This document shows positions 17,282 to 25,409 of a DNA stretch of 64,000 nt, one piece after another. Position 1 is the first letter of the stretch. Each line of letters begins with the position of its first letter. The stretch comes from JAMXLJ01 sp036558745. Its GTDB lineage: Bacteria; Actinomycetota; Acidimicrobiia; IMCC26256; JAMXLJ01. Below the pieces are notes generated by a model, which did no database searches, was not told the DNA's origin, and saw only the letters and a program-made list of their open reading frames with translations. The translations under genes and the position numbers were made by a program. Where the stretch lies: NCBI GenBank assembly GCA_036558745.1, contig DATBEZ010000083.1:12837-76836 (forward strand). The letters run 5' to 3'.

Positions 17282-17383
17282 ATGGGTTCGCTGATCAAGA
17301 AGCGCCGCAAGCGCATGCGGAAGAAGAAGCACAAGAAGCTGTTGAAGCGGACGCGCTGGCAGCGCCGCCAACAGGGTCGCTGA
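17282..17383 (+). CDS. Small basic ribosomal protein bS22 (AURKAIP1/COX24-like)
   Basis: A 33-residue, very basic protein beginning MGSLIKKRRKRMRKKKHKK and ending RTRWQRRQQGR. The pattern VIKKRRKRMxKKKHRKLLxxTRxQRR belongs to the actinobacterial AURKAIP1/COX24-domain family, whose mycobacterial member is 30S protein bS22 near the decoding-site region. There is no Shine-Dalgarno sequence. It is a single-gene unit diverging from the tRNA-Gln/glmU strand. Too small for default gene callers, but the motif match is strong. Confidence 0.9.
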   Translation: MGSLIKKRRKRMRKKKHKKLLKRTRWQRRQQGR

Positions 17384-17433
17384 CCTCCTTCGGTCGCACC
17401 TTCACGGCCGCCCTCCGGGGCGGCCGTGGCGCG

Positions 17434-18430
17434 TCAGGGCTCCCGAGGACCCGGTGCGGGCACGAGCAGCTCGGGCACGTCGGCATCTTCGGCCCCGGCC
17501 GTCGATGCGCGTGGGCGTGATCCGCGCGTCGTGCTCCCCTGCTGGTCGTCGCGGGTCCGGCGCGCGCGGACGACGGCCGCGACCGCGGCGACGGTCAGCA
17601 CGAGCGTCAACGCTTCGATGAGGAACCGGAAGCGGTTGTTCTCCCCGTGTTCGAGCAGGATGCTCGCGACCGTCACGAACGCGACGGTCGCGCTGCCGAA
17701 GAGGAACGCGACCCGTGCCGGGCTCAGCCGTCGACGCCGTCGTTGCACGAGGATGACGATGCCACCTGCGATCACCGCCAGCGTGGCGAACACGACCGTC
17801 AGGCTGGTGTGGTAGCCGAGCCCCGGTGTCGCGAGCTGGACCAACGCTCCCTTCGATCCGGGGCTGATCGGCGGGTTCCACTTGACCTCGAGCAGCACCA
17901 CGCGCCGGTAGAGCTTGTCGAGACCCGCGATCTTGCGCTGATTCGGGGCCGACTCGGTGTAGAGCTCGGCCGGCGTCGCCCAGATCTCTGCCGAGCCGAT
18001 CACGTGCACCGCGGTGAGGTGCGGCTCGGCGCGCGCGACGACGAGCGCCTCGTGCCCGAGCCTGCCGAAGTCCTTCGGGAGGCACTCCCAATTCCAGTTC
18101 AGCAGCGGAGGCTCGCCCGGTTTGCCGCCCGACTTGAAGGGCTTGGCGAGCGCCGGCACGCCCGGATGGTGCAGATGGCACCCGTCGGGAAAGACGCGGC
18201 CCGAGATCTTGTGCTCTGCCCGCAGCTTCGCGACGGTCCTCGCACTCATCGGCGCGACGACACAGGGCGTAGACGAACCGCAACCCGTTGCTCGTCCCGA
18301 TCGGCGACCACCGCACGACGAGGCCGATCAACAGGTTCCAGAGCGGCGGCTGCATGTGGAGGTACCACACCGACCGGAAGAGGTCGTGTCGCAGCAGCGA
18401 CGGATCGACCAGGAAGTTCGGGTGCCCTCA
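17434..18430 (-). pseudogene. Broken membrane glycosyltransferase (GT-C type) remnant
   Basis: Two pieces in different frames look like one decayed gene. Piece one runs from directly after the ispE stop (HPNFLVDPSLLRHDLFRSVW, then YLHMQPPLWNLLIGLVV and a tail near 18255). Such a segment is typical near the N-terminus of polytopic dolichyl-phosphate-sugar glycosyltransferases. Piece two (about 18249-17434, other frame) starts RTVAKLRAEHKISGRVFPDG and holds three hydrophobic helices and the end motif GENNRFRFLIEALTLVL. The first ~40 codons, a large central membrane region and the frame are all missing. A short standalone product from ATG 18249 (271 residues) is possible but unlikely to be a working transferase. 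Confidence 0.65.
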
Positions 18431-19282
18431 CCAGCGCGGGTGTGGCGCGAGCGTGAGGGCCGCGTGCACCGGGAGCCCGAGCCGCTCCTGCACGCGCGCC
18501 GCGGTCGTCCGCCAGCTCTGCTCGTCATCGCAGAGCACCGCGTAGGCCGAGCCGCTGCCGGCGAGCAGTGCGGGTGCGCCCGCCGCGTCCTCGAGCGCGT
18601 GACGGAACGCCGGCAGTCGCGTCTCGAGGTGCTCGGCCGCGGGTTCGAGGTCGTTGACGAGCGTGGGGATCAGCGGCGCGAGCTCGCGGGGCGAGGCGAT
18701 CGGCCGCACGTCACGCGGCCCACCGAGGTCGTCCCAGCTGCGGTACGCAGCGGGGGTCGAGACGGCGAACGGCGGCACCACGACGAGGACGCGAAGCGTC
18801 GGGAGTGACACGGGCTCGACGAGCTCGCCGCGACCGCGCATCCATGCCGAGCCACCGCGGATGCACACGGGAACGTCGGAGCCCAGCTCGGCGCCCACTG
18901 CGACCACGTCCTCGTAGGCCACGCCGCACGCCGCACCCATCGTGCGCAACACCGCGGCCGCGTCCGACGAGCCTCCACCCAGCCCCGCTCCCGTGGGGAT
19001 GTCCTTGCGCACCGCGATCTCCACGTCGGCCGCGGCGGGATCGAACCGCGCCAGCGCGTGTGCGGCCTTGGCCGCGAGGTTCGCGTCGCTCGCGGGGACG
19101 CCGGCCGACGCGCGGCCGCCGACGCGCACGCGGACGCCGGTCCCGCCGGGTGTCATGGTCAGAAGGTCGTGCGGCTCGTCGACGGTCACGACGAGCGCGT
19201 CGAGCTCGTGCATCCCGTCGGCGCGCGAGCCGAGCACGCGCAACGACAGGGTGAGCTTGGCGGGCGCGAGGGCCTCGAGCAT
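18428..19282 (-). CDS. ispE: 4-diphosphocytidyl-2-C-methyl-D-erythritol kinase
   Basis: A 284-residue GHMP kinase of the MEP isoprenoid pathway that phosphorylates CDP-methylerythritol. It contains LEALAPAKLTLSLRVLG (substrate-binding N-terminus), the ATP loop KDIPTGAGLGGGSSDAAAVLR, and LLAGSGSAYAVL near the C-terminus. The ATG at 19282 overlaps the rsmA stop (TGATG), indicating translational coupling. The rsmA-ispE order is conserved in Actinomycetota. The broken glycosyltransferase frame begins immediately after its stop. Confidence 0.96.
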   Translation of the reverse strand: MLEALAPAKLTLSLRVLGSRADGMHELDALVVTVDEPHDLLTMTPGGTGVRVRVGGRASAGVPASDANLAAKAAHALARFDPAAADVEIAVRKDIPTGAGLGGGSSDAAAVLRTMGAACGVAYEDVVAVGAELGSDVPVCIRGGSAWMRGRGELVEPVSLPTLRVLVVVPPFAVSTPAAYRSWDDLGGPRDVRPIASPRELAPLIPTLVNDLEPAAEHLETRLPAFRHALEDAAGAPALLAGSGSAYAVLCDDEQSWRTTAARVQERLGLPVHAALTLAPHPRW

Positions 19283-20124
19283 CAGCGTCGGGCCGCGACG
19301 ACGCGTGCGAGCTCGGCCCACTGCTCGAGCGACAACGACTCGGCCCGTGCCTCGGGCGCGATGCCGGCGGCCTGCAGCACGTCCGAAGCACCGGCACCGA
19401 GCACACCGCGCAACGCGCCGCGCAGCATCTTGCGCCGTTGACCGAACCCCGCCTGCACCAGCGCGAACAGCTCCGAGGGTTCCGGGACCGAGACCGGCGG
19501 CGCGTCGTGGCGGTCGATGCGCACCAGCGCGGACTCGACCTTGGGCCTGGGCACGAACACGGTCGGCGGCACGACGCCGACGACGCTTGCCGCCCCGAAG
19601 TAGGCGACCTTCACCGACACCGCGCCGTACGCCGCCTCCCCGGGCCCCGCCGCGAGCCGCTCCCCCACCTCGCGCTGGATCATCACGAGGAGACGCCGGA
19701 CCTGCGGGGCCTCCTCGAGGATCCGTACGACGAGCGGCGTGGCCACGTTGTATGGGAGGTTCGAGACGAGCGACCAGTCCCCGCCGTCGAGCAGCGCAGG
19801 GAGGTCGGCGGTCATCGCGTCACCCGCGACGACGCGCACGTCGCCCACCCCGCCGACCACCTCCTCCAGGACCGGGAGCAGGTGACGATCCAGCTCGAGC
19901 GCGAGCACCCGGAACCCCGCGTGTGCGAGCTCCACCGTCAACGATCCGATTCCCGGTCCGATCTCGAGGACCCGCGCGCCGGGCTCGAGCCCGGCGAGTC
20001 GCACGATGCGGCGCGCGGTGTTCGGGTCGACGAGGAAGTTCTGGCCCAACGCGCGGCTCGGCCGCACGTCGTGGCGCGCCATCAGGGCGCGCGCGTCGGC
20101 CGGCGAGAGGGACATCGCCGTCAT
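19282..20124 (-). CDS. rsmA: 16S rRNA dimethyladenosine transferase RsmA/KsgA
   Basis: A 280-residue SAM-dependent enzyme that dimethylates A1518 and A1519 (E. coli numbering) in 16S rRNA helix 45 during 30S maturation. Motifs are RPSRALGQNFLVDPNTARRI, the SAM loop VLEIGPGIGSLTVELA, the catalytic NLPYNVATPL (NLPY) and VFVPRPKVESALVRI. The start was taken at MTAMSLSPADA (20124), because the longer frame would run into the 21-bp hairpin at 20158-20205. It lies between the rpfB-position gene and ispE. Confidence 0.96.
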   Translation of the reverse strand: MTAMSLSPADARALMARHDVRPSRALGQNFLVDPNTARRIVRLAGLEPGARVLEIGPGIGSLTVELAHAGFRVLALELDRHLLPVLEEVVGGVGDVRVVAGDAMTADLPALLDGGDWSLVSNLPYNVATPLVVRILEEAPQVRRLLVMIQREVGERLAAGPGEAAYGAVSVKVAYFGAASVVGVVPPTVFVPRPKVESALVRIDRHDAPPVSVPEPSELFALVQAGFGQRRKMLRGALRGVLGAGASDVLQAAGIAPEARAESLSLEQWAELARVVAARR

Positions 20125-20157
20125 GCTCGCGCTCCCCGCCGCACGCCAACCCACTCT

Positions 20158-20205
20158 CGGTTCCGACACGATGCGGCGTCAGAGCGCCGCATCGTGTCGG
20201 AACCG
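20158..20205 (-). terminator. Perfect 21-bp hairpin
   Basis: Arms 20158-20178 and 20185-20205 (core CCGACACGATGCGG) pair perfectly around a TCAGAG loop, between the DUF348/RlpA gene and rsmA (both minus strand). It has no U-run. The core GACACGAT recurs in the hairpin at 48725-48768. Confidence 0.7.
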
Positions 20206-20224
20206 GGATGTTCGGGGGAGCCGC

Positions 20225-21391
20225 CTACCAGGAGATCGCGACGGGGATGACGCCGATCCCGAGCGGCGACAGCCGGCGGAACACGTCGTTGTCGAGGTCG
20301 AGCACCCGGGAGCGGGCCACCGGCCCGTAGTCGGCGACCCGACACGTCGCCGACCGTCCGTTGTCCAGGTTGACGATGCTCACGATGGTGCCGCGCGGCA
20401 GTGCTCGGCTCGCGCACGAGTCCGACCCGAACGGGCTCGCGTACCAGCTCGCTCCGCCGCGGGCTGCGTGGTGGTTGTGCGAGAAGGTCGGCGTCTGGCG
20501 GTGCTGCACGGTCGAGGGCGGTGTCGAGCGCGGCCGGCTCGCCGCGGTCGGCGGGGGCGTCGCGACGACGGGAGCCGCGGTCGTCGGCGTGGGCGCGGGC
20601 GGCGTCGCGGCGCCGGTGGCCTCCCCGAACGGGACGCCACCGCCGGGCGCCCGCGCGGGCGGCAGCGGCGGATCGGACACGGCGTCGTGGACCACCTGGA
20701 TCAGGAGCCCGTCCTTCAGGCGGGTGGTGCGACCCGGGGCGACGACGTCGTGAGGCCCGAGCGCGAGGTGCTGGTCCCGCAGGAGGTCGGCGACCGTGGC
20801 CGCGTCGCTGGAGCGGGTGAAGCTGCGGCCGTCGACCTCGACGGTGACCCGGTGCGCCTTCGCCCCGAGCAGGAACATCGCGCCGACGGCCACCGCGGCC
20901 ACGGTCGCCGTGAGGACGACGGCCTGGCCGACGCCCGGCCGGGCGGGCGCCTGCGGATGGGTGCGCCGCCGGGGTGCGGCCGGGGCCGGCGCGGTGGTCG
21001 GGACGGGCAACCGGCGCGGGAGCGGTGCCCGCGCGGGCACCGGTCGCGTCGCCGGCGTCGTCGGCGACGCGGGCGTGGGCGCCGGCAGCGATGGGGCGGG
21101 GCTCGTCGGCGCGACGAGCGGCGGCGCGACCGTGGGCTCGACGAGCTCGCGCGCCTGGAGCGGCGCGTCGACATCGGCGTCGGGCGCGCCCTCGACCTCG
21201 GGCGGCGGCAGCAGCGTGACGTTGCCCGACGGCGACGGTCCGCCCGGCACCGAGCCGGCGGTGTCGTCGAGCAGCTCGGACGCCCACAGCTCGACCTCGA
21301 GCTCGAGCACTTCGCCGAGGTCGGTGATCGGCAACCACACCTCGGGTTCGGGTGCGGCGACGCGCGCGGGCGACGGTCGCACGGTGCGCAA
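20225..21391 (-). CDS. DUF348-RlpA-like barrel protein at the rpfB locus
   Basis: A 388-residue membrane-anchored wall protein. The cytoplasmic part (1 to about 165) is Pro/Ala-rich and low-complexity. One transmembrane helix follows (VVLTATVAAVAVGAMFLLGA, about 168-187). Next comes one DUF348 (ubiquitin-like) domain, VEVDGRSFTRSSDAATVADL with LALGPHDVV (about 190-250), as found in RpfB. The C-terminus (about 315-388) is an RlpA/3D-type double-psi beta-barrel (GGASWYASPFG, VNLDNGRSATCRVADYGPVA, RVLDLD). The G5 and Rpf transglycosylase domains of RpfB are absent. The start is uncertain: TTG 21391 or GTG 21382. The tatD-this-rsmA-ispE order matches tatD-rpfB-ksgA-ispE of M. tuberculosis. Role in peptidoglycan remodelling is inferred. 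Confidence 0.82.
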   Translation of the reverse strand: MRTVRPSPARVAAPEPEVWLPITDLGEVLELEVELWASELLDDTAGSVPGGPSPSGNVTLLPPPEVEGAPDADVDAPLQARELVEPTVAPPLVAPTSPAPSLPAPTPASPTTPATRPVPARAPLPRRLPVPTTAPAPAAPRRRTHPQAPARPGVGQAVVLTATVAAVAVGAMFLLGAKAHRVTVEVDGRSFTRSSDAATVADLLRDQHLALGPHDVVAPGRTTRLKDGLLIQVVHDAVSDPPLPPARAPGGGVPFGEATGAATPPAPTPTTAAPVVATPPPTAASRPRSTPPSTVQHRQTPTFSHNHHAARGGASWYASPFGSDSCASRALPRGTIVSIVNLDNGRSATCRVADYGPVARSRVLDLDNDVFRRLSPLGIGVIPVAISW

Positions 21392-21590
21392 CGCGTAGTG
21401 GCGCGCGCGGGCATCGTGTCGTGTCGCGCGTGCGCGTGCTCGTCGACTCAGCTGCTCGGCGATCGGGTCCGCCCTCCCGGTCGTTCGTGTTCCGTGTGCG
21501 ACCGCGCCGAATCCGAGGGCACGGTGCTTGGGACGCCGCGCAACCTATTCAGGGCCGCGGGTCAGGAGCAATCTGGCTGGGTGATTCTCC

Positions 21591-22373
21591 CTAGCCGACG
21601 CCCGTGAGCAGCCGCGACGCGTTGGCGGAGGTGGCGGTGGCGACGGCCTCGAGGCTCCGTCCGGTCGCCGCCGCGACGGCCGCCCCGACCGCGGCCACGT
21701 AGGCCGGCTCGTTCTCCGCGCCGCGGTGCGGCACCGGTGCGAGGTACGGCGCGTCCGTCTCGACGAGCATGTGGTCGAGCGGCGTGATCGCGGCCGCGTC
21801 GCGCACGTCCTGCGCGTTCTTGAACGAGACGATGCCGCTGAACGACAACGTTGCGCCGCGATCCAGCGCACGACGCGCTTCGTCGGGACCACCCGTGAAG
21901 CAGTGGAAGACGACGCGCTCCGCGCCCTCGTCGTCGAGGACATGGAACGTGCGGTCCCACGCCTCGCGCGTGTGGACGACGAGCGGACGCGCGAGCTCCT
22001 TCGCGAGACGGATCTGGGCACGGAACGCGCGCTCCTGCGCGTCCTCGGGGGAGTGGAGGTAGTGGAGGTCGAACCCGCACTCGCCGACCGCGACGACCTC
22101 CGGCCGGCGGGCCAGCGCGGCGAGGCGGTCCCACTCGTCGTCGAAGCGCGACGCGTCGTGCGGGTGGAGCCCTACGGTCGCCCGCACGTCGTCGCGGCGC
22201 GCGGCCACCTCGATCGCCGTCCGGGACGACTCCAGGTCGGTGCCGACCGTGACCATCCACGCCACGCCGGCCGTCCGGGCGCGGTCGGCCGCCTCGTCGG
22301 CGCTCGACGAGAGAAAGGGCAGGTGGCAGTGGCTGTCGACCCAGCCCGGGGTCGCCGGCCCGGCCCCGGTCAC
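21591..22373 (-). CDS. tatD: TatD family metal-dependent deoxyribonuclease
   Basis: A 260-residue TIM-barrel hydrolase of the TatD/YcfH family. Metal ligands appear in WVDSHCHLPFL, VGECGFDLHYL, PLVVHTREAWDRTF, VFHCFTGG and VETDAPYLAPVPHRG. Family members act as 3'-5' exonucleases on DNA. The GTG start at 22373 overlaps the metG stop (GTGA), so it is coupled to metG as the second gene of the metG-tatD pair. Confidence 0.93.
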   Translation of the reverse strand: MTGAGPATPGWVDSHCHLPFLSSSADEAADRARTAGVAWMVTVGTDLESSRTAIEVAARRDDVRATVGLHPHDASRFDDEWDRLAALARRPEVVAVGECGFDLHYLHSPEDAQERAFRAQIRLAKELARPLVVHTREAWDRTFHVLDDEGAERVVFHCFTGGPDEARRALDRGATLSFSGIVSFKNAQDVRDAAAITPLDHMLVETDAPYLAPVPHRGAENEPAYVAAVGAAVAAATGRSLEAVATATSANASRLLTGVG

Positions 22374-23887
22374 GCCTCGATGCGCGGGAACAGCGGCGCG
22401 CCCTTGTCGAGGCGGTTCCCGGCGGGGAGCAGTCCCCACGCCGCCGCGTCGGGAAGGCGTTCGTCCTCGGGCCGGCCACCGAAGCCGAGACGGCGCCACA
22501 GCTCGCCCGTCGCGTTCGGGATCAACGGCGACGCGAGCAACGCGACGATCCGCAGCGCTTCCAGGCAGTCGCCCAGGACCGGGGCGGTCTTCGTCGAACC
22601 CGCCTTGTTGAGCGCCCACGGCTGGCGGTCCTCGATGTACGAGTTCGTCGCGCGGATCAGGTCCCACACGGCGCCGAACGCGCCCGAGAAGTCGAGGTGC
22701 TCGAGCGCGGCGGTCATGCGGGTCAGCGTGTCGGCCGCGGTGTCGACGAGCGGTCCGTCCTCGCGCGTGTCGGGTACGACACCGCCGCAATAGTTGAGCG
22801 CCATGTTCAGGACGCGGTTCGCGAGATTCCCGAAGTTGTTCGCGAGGTCCGCGTTGTAGCGGTTGACCATCGCCTCGTAGCTGAAGTCACCGTCGGGACC
22901 GAAGCGCTGGTCGACCATGAAGTGGTACCGGAAGCCGTCGACGCCGAAGTCGGCGACGAGGTCGGCCGGCGCGATCTGGTTGAGCGCGGTCTTCGACATC
23001 TTCGCCCCACCGACCAGCAGCCAGCCGTGGGCGAAGACGCAGGTGGGCGGCTCGAGACCGGCCGACATCAGCATCGCGGGCCAGTACACGGCGTGAAAGC
23101 GCAGGATGTCCTTGCCGATGAGGTGGTAGTCGGCGGGCCAGTAGCGGGCGAAGCGTGCCGGGTCCTCGCCGTAACCGACGCCCGTGCAGTAGTTGAAGAG
23201 CGCGTCGAACCACACGTACGCGACGTGCTTCGGGTCCCACGGCAAGGGGACGCCCCACGAGATCGACGTGCGGCTCATCGAGAAGTCGCGCAGGCCCTGG
23301 CGGATGAAGCCCAGCACCTCGTTGCGTCGCGATTCCGGCTGCACCGCCTCCGGGTGCGCGGCGTAGTGGTCGAGCAGTCGTTGCTCGTAACGCGACAGCT
23401 TGAAGAAGTAGTTCTCCTCCGTGACGCGCTCGACCGGTCGCTCGTGGATCGGGCAGCACAGGCCGTCGATGAGCTCGTCCTCGGTGTAGTAGGCCTCGCA
23501 CGACACGCAGTAGAGGCCCTCGTAGGTCCCGAGCTCGATGTCGCCCGCGTCGTAGACCGCCTGCAGGAACTCCTGCACGGCCCGGTAGTGGCGAGGCTCG
23601 GTCGTGCGGATGAAGACGTCGTTCGCGATGTCGAGGCTGCGCCAGGTCTCCTTGAACCGCTCGCTGTTGCGGTCGGCCAGCTCCTTCGGGCTGATACCCA
23701 GGGCGTCGGCCGCCTGCTGGATCTTGAGCCCGTGCTCGTCGGTGCCCGTGAGGTAGACGACGTCGTCCCCCCAGAGCCGCCGCCACCGGGTCAGGACGTC
23801 GCCGGCGACCGTCGTGTACGCATGGCCGATGTGGGGGACGTCGTTGACGTAGTAGATCGGCGTCGTGACGTAGAAGGGGCGCGGCAT
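22370..23887 (-). CDS. metG: Methionyl-tRNA synthetase
   Basis: A 505-residue class I aminoacyl-tRNA synthetase. It has the HIGH-type motif PHIGHAYTT, the zinc-knuckle region CVSCEAYYTEDELIDGLCCP, and a KMSKS-type loop reading AKMSKTALNQ. The anticodon-binding helices occupy about 365-490. There is no C-terminal tRNA-binding (EMAP-II-like) domain. ATG at 23887. The zinc region has a single knuckle, as in the MetG2-like group. It leads the metG-tatD unit. Confidence 0.97.
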   Translation of the reverse strand: MPRPFYVTTPIYYVNDVPHIGHAYTTVAGDVLTRWRRLWGDDVVYLTGTDEHGLKIQQAADALGISPKELADRNSERFKETWRSLDIANDVFIRTTEPRHYRAVQEFLQAVYDAGDIELGTYEGLYCVSCEAYYTEDELIDGLCCPIHERPVERVTEENYFFKLSRYEQRLLDHYAAHPEAVQPESRRNEVLGFIRQGLRDFSMSRTSISWGVPLPWDPKHVAYVWFDALFNYCTGVGYGEDPARFARYWPADYHLIGKDILRFHAVYWPAMLMSAGLEPPTCVFAHGWLLVGGAKMSKTALNQIAPADLVADFGVDGFRYHFMVDQRFGPDGDFSYEAMVNRYNADLANNFGNLANRVLNMALNYCGGVVPDTREDGPLVDTAADTLTRMTAALEHLDFSGAFGAVWDLIRATNSYIEDRQPWALNKAGSTKTAPVLGDCLEALRIVALLASPLIPNATGELWRRLGFGGRPEDERLPDAAAWGLLPAGNRLDKGAPLFPRIEA

Positions 23888-23953
23888 GCCGACCTACGAT
23901 ACCGACCATCTCCGGCGATCCGACGCGGTATTCGTGTCCGGGGGGTACGGCCT

Positions 23954-24196
23954 GTGAAGGCGATCGGCATGGCCCGCAAAGTCGATCAGCTGGGACGGAT
24001 CGTGCTTCCGGCCGAGCTGCGACGCCTGTTCGGCATCCACGAGGGCGACCTGGTCGAGATCTTCGTCGAGGAGGGTCGGATCGTGCTCGCGAAGGTCGAG
24101 GAGCACTGCGTCTTCTGCGGCTCGACGACCGACCTGCGCGAGTTCGCCGGAAAGCTCGTCTGTCACAGCTGCACGGAGCGGCTGCGTCACGAGTGA
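23954..24196 (+). CDS. AbrB/SpoVT-family regulator with C-terminal zinc ribbon
   Basis: An 80-residue DNA-binding protein. The swapped-hairpin AbrB domain is KAIGMARKVDQLGRIVLPAE through GDLVEIFVEEGRIVLAK. A CxxC-CxxC ribbon follows (CVFCG, CHSC). GTG at 23954 was chosen because AbrB/SpoVT proteins start MKAxG...RKVDxLGRIVLP; the inner ATG at 23969 would cut the first strand. GGGGG lies about ten bases upstream. It is divergent from metG and its last ten bases overlap the convergent rsmI end. A general transition-state type regulator; targets unknown. Confidence 0.88.
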   Translation: MKAIGMARKVDQLGRIVLPAELRRLFGIHEGDLVEIFVEEGRIVLAKVEEHCVFCGSTTDLREFAGKLVCHSCTERLRHE

Positions 24197-25062
24197 CGTG
24201 CGTCGCGCCCGTCCCGCCCGCGGAGCGAGACCGCGGCGTCGTAGGCCCGGCGCTTCGGCACCCCGAGCTCGGCCGCGACCCCGGCGGCGGCGTCACGGGC
24301 CGAGCTGCCACCGTCGAGCGCGGCGCGCAGCGCGCGGTCGAGTGTGTCGTCGTCGACCTCGTGGACCTGTGGTGGCGCGGGCGCGACGACGACCACGTGC
24401 TCGCCGCGGGCGGTCGCGCCAGCGGTCCGCTCGACCGCGTCGCCCAGCAATCCCCGCCACGTCTCCTCGTGCAGTTTCGTGAGCTCGCGCGCGACTGCAA
24501 CCTCGCGGTCGGCGCCGCAGACCCGGGCGAGATCGGCGAGCGTCGCGGCGACGCGGTTCGGCGACTCGAAGCAGACGACGGTGCGGGTCTCCGTCGCGAT
24601 CGTCGCGAGCCGTTCCTCGCGCGCCCGACCCTTGCGCGGGAGGAAGCCCTCGAACACGAAGCGGTCGGTCGGGAACCCGGAGACGACCAACGCCGCGAGG
24701 AGCGCGCTTGGGCCGGGCACCGCGGACACAGTGAGCCCGGCGTCCACGCAGGCGCGCACGAGCGCGGTCCCCGGGTCCGACACGCCGGGCGTCCCGGCGT
24801 CGCTCACGTAGGCGACGACGCCGCCACCGGCCACGCACTCGACGATCCGGCGCGCGGCCTCCCGCTCGTTGTGCGCGTGCACCGCGACCAGACGCCCGCC
24901 CGCGGCGATGCCTTCATGGCTCAGGAGCGCCCGCGTCCGGCGGGTGTCCTCGGCCGCGATCAGCGTCGCGTCGCGGAGCGTCTCGACCGCGCGCGGCGAG
25001 AGGTCGGCGAGGTTCCCGATCGGCGTGGCGACGAGGACGAGCGCGCCACTGCCGGCGCTCAC
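24187..25062 (-). CDS. rsmI: 16S rRNA (cytidine1402-2'-O)-methyltransferase
   Basis: A 291-residue SAM-dependent tetrapyrrole-methylase-fold enzyme that 2'-O-methylates C1402 in the ribosomal P site. It starts VLVATPIGNLADLSPRAVETL and includes AEDTRRTRALLSH, YVSDAGTPGVSDPG, VPGPSALLAALVVSGFPTD and VFEGFLPRKG. The GTG start at 25062 overlaps the DUF192 gene stop (GTGA). A C-terminal helical extension follows the catalytic domain. Same strand and unit as the ychF-like and DUF192 genes. Confidence 0.95.
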   Translation of the reverse strand: MSAGSGALVLVATPIGNLADLSPRAVETLRDATLIAAEDTRRTRALLSHEGIAAGGRLVAVHAHNEREAARRIVECVAGGGVVAYVSDAGTPGVSDPGTALVRACVDAGLTVSAVPGPSALLAALVVSGFPTDRFVFEGFLPRKGRAREERLATIATETRTVVCFESPNRVAATLADLARVCGADREVAVARELTKLHEETWRGLLGDAVERTAGATARGEHVVVVAPAPPQVHEVDDDTLDRALRAALDGGSSARDAAAGVAAELGVPKRRAYDAAVSLRGRDGRDARHS

Positions 25063-25409
25063 TCTTTGACTTCGAGGACGTCGAGGTGGCGCAGGCGCCA
25101 TCGCTCGAACGCGCCCTCGGGCGCCTCCACGACGAACGCGGCCCGTCGCACGATGCGCGACATGCGCCACGGCCGCAACGACACCATGCGGAGGACGACG
25201 CCGTCGCTGTTGCAGAACGCGACGTCGATCGGGAAGCGCATGCCGAGCGTGTGCACCTGCTTGCAGGGGCGGATCACGAGCGCGCCCTCGAAGTCGGTCC
25301 GACCGAGCAGGCCGCGCATCCGGTCCCGGCGCCCGGCCGTGAGCTCGACCGCGGCGAGCACGTCACCGTCACGAACCAGCCACGCGCCTTCGCGCTGCTC
25401 AGGAGACAT
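25059..25409 (-). CDS. DUF192 family protein
   Basis: A 116-residue DUF192 protein with the family pattern RRDRMRGLLGRTDFEGALVI, CKQVHTLGMRFPIDVAFC and VEAPEGAFERW. The family is widespread and uncharacterised. There is no signal peptide here, unlike many exported members. The ATG at 25409 overlaps the ychF-like stop (TGATG), and its own stop overlaps rsmI (GTGA), so it is tightly coupled between the two. Confidence 0.88.
   Translation of the reverse strand: MSPEQREGAWLVRDGDVLAAVELTAGRRDRMRGLLGRTDFEGALVIRPCKQVHTLGMRFPIDVAFCNSDGVVLRMVSLRPWRMSRIVRRAAFVVEAPEGAFERWRLRHLDVLEVKE

Noticed and set aside
17071..17520. 149-codon plus-strand frame across the tRNA-Gln and bS22 genes
   Set aside because: It runs antisense through a clear tRNA and out of frame through the bS22 gene.
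21392..21590. c-di-AMP (ydaO-type) riboswitch before the DUF348/RlpA gene, as occurs before rpf genes
   Set aside because: I could not find the conserved core segments of that riboswitch in this 199-base region; only a purine-rich stretch is seen.
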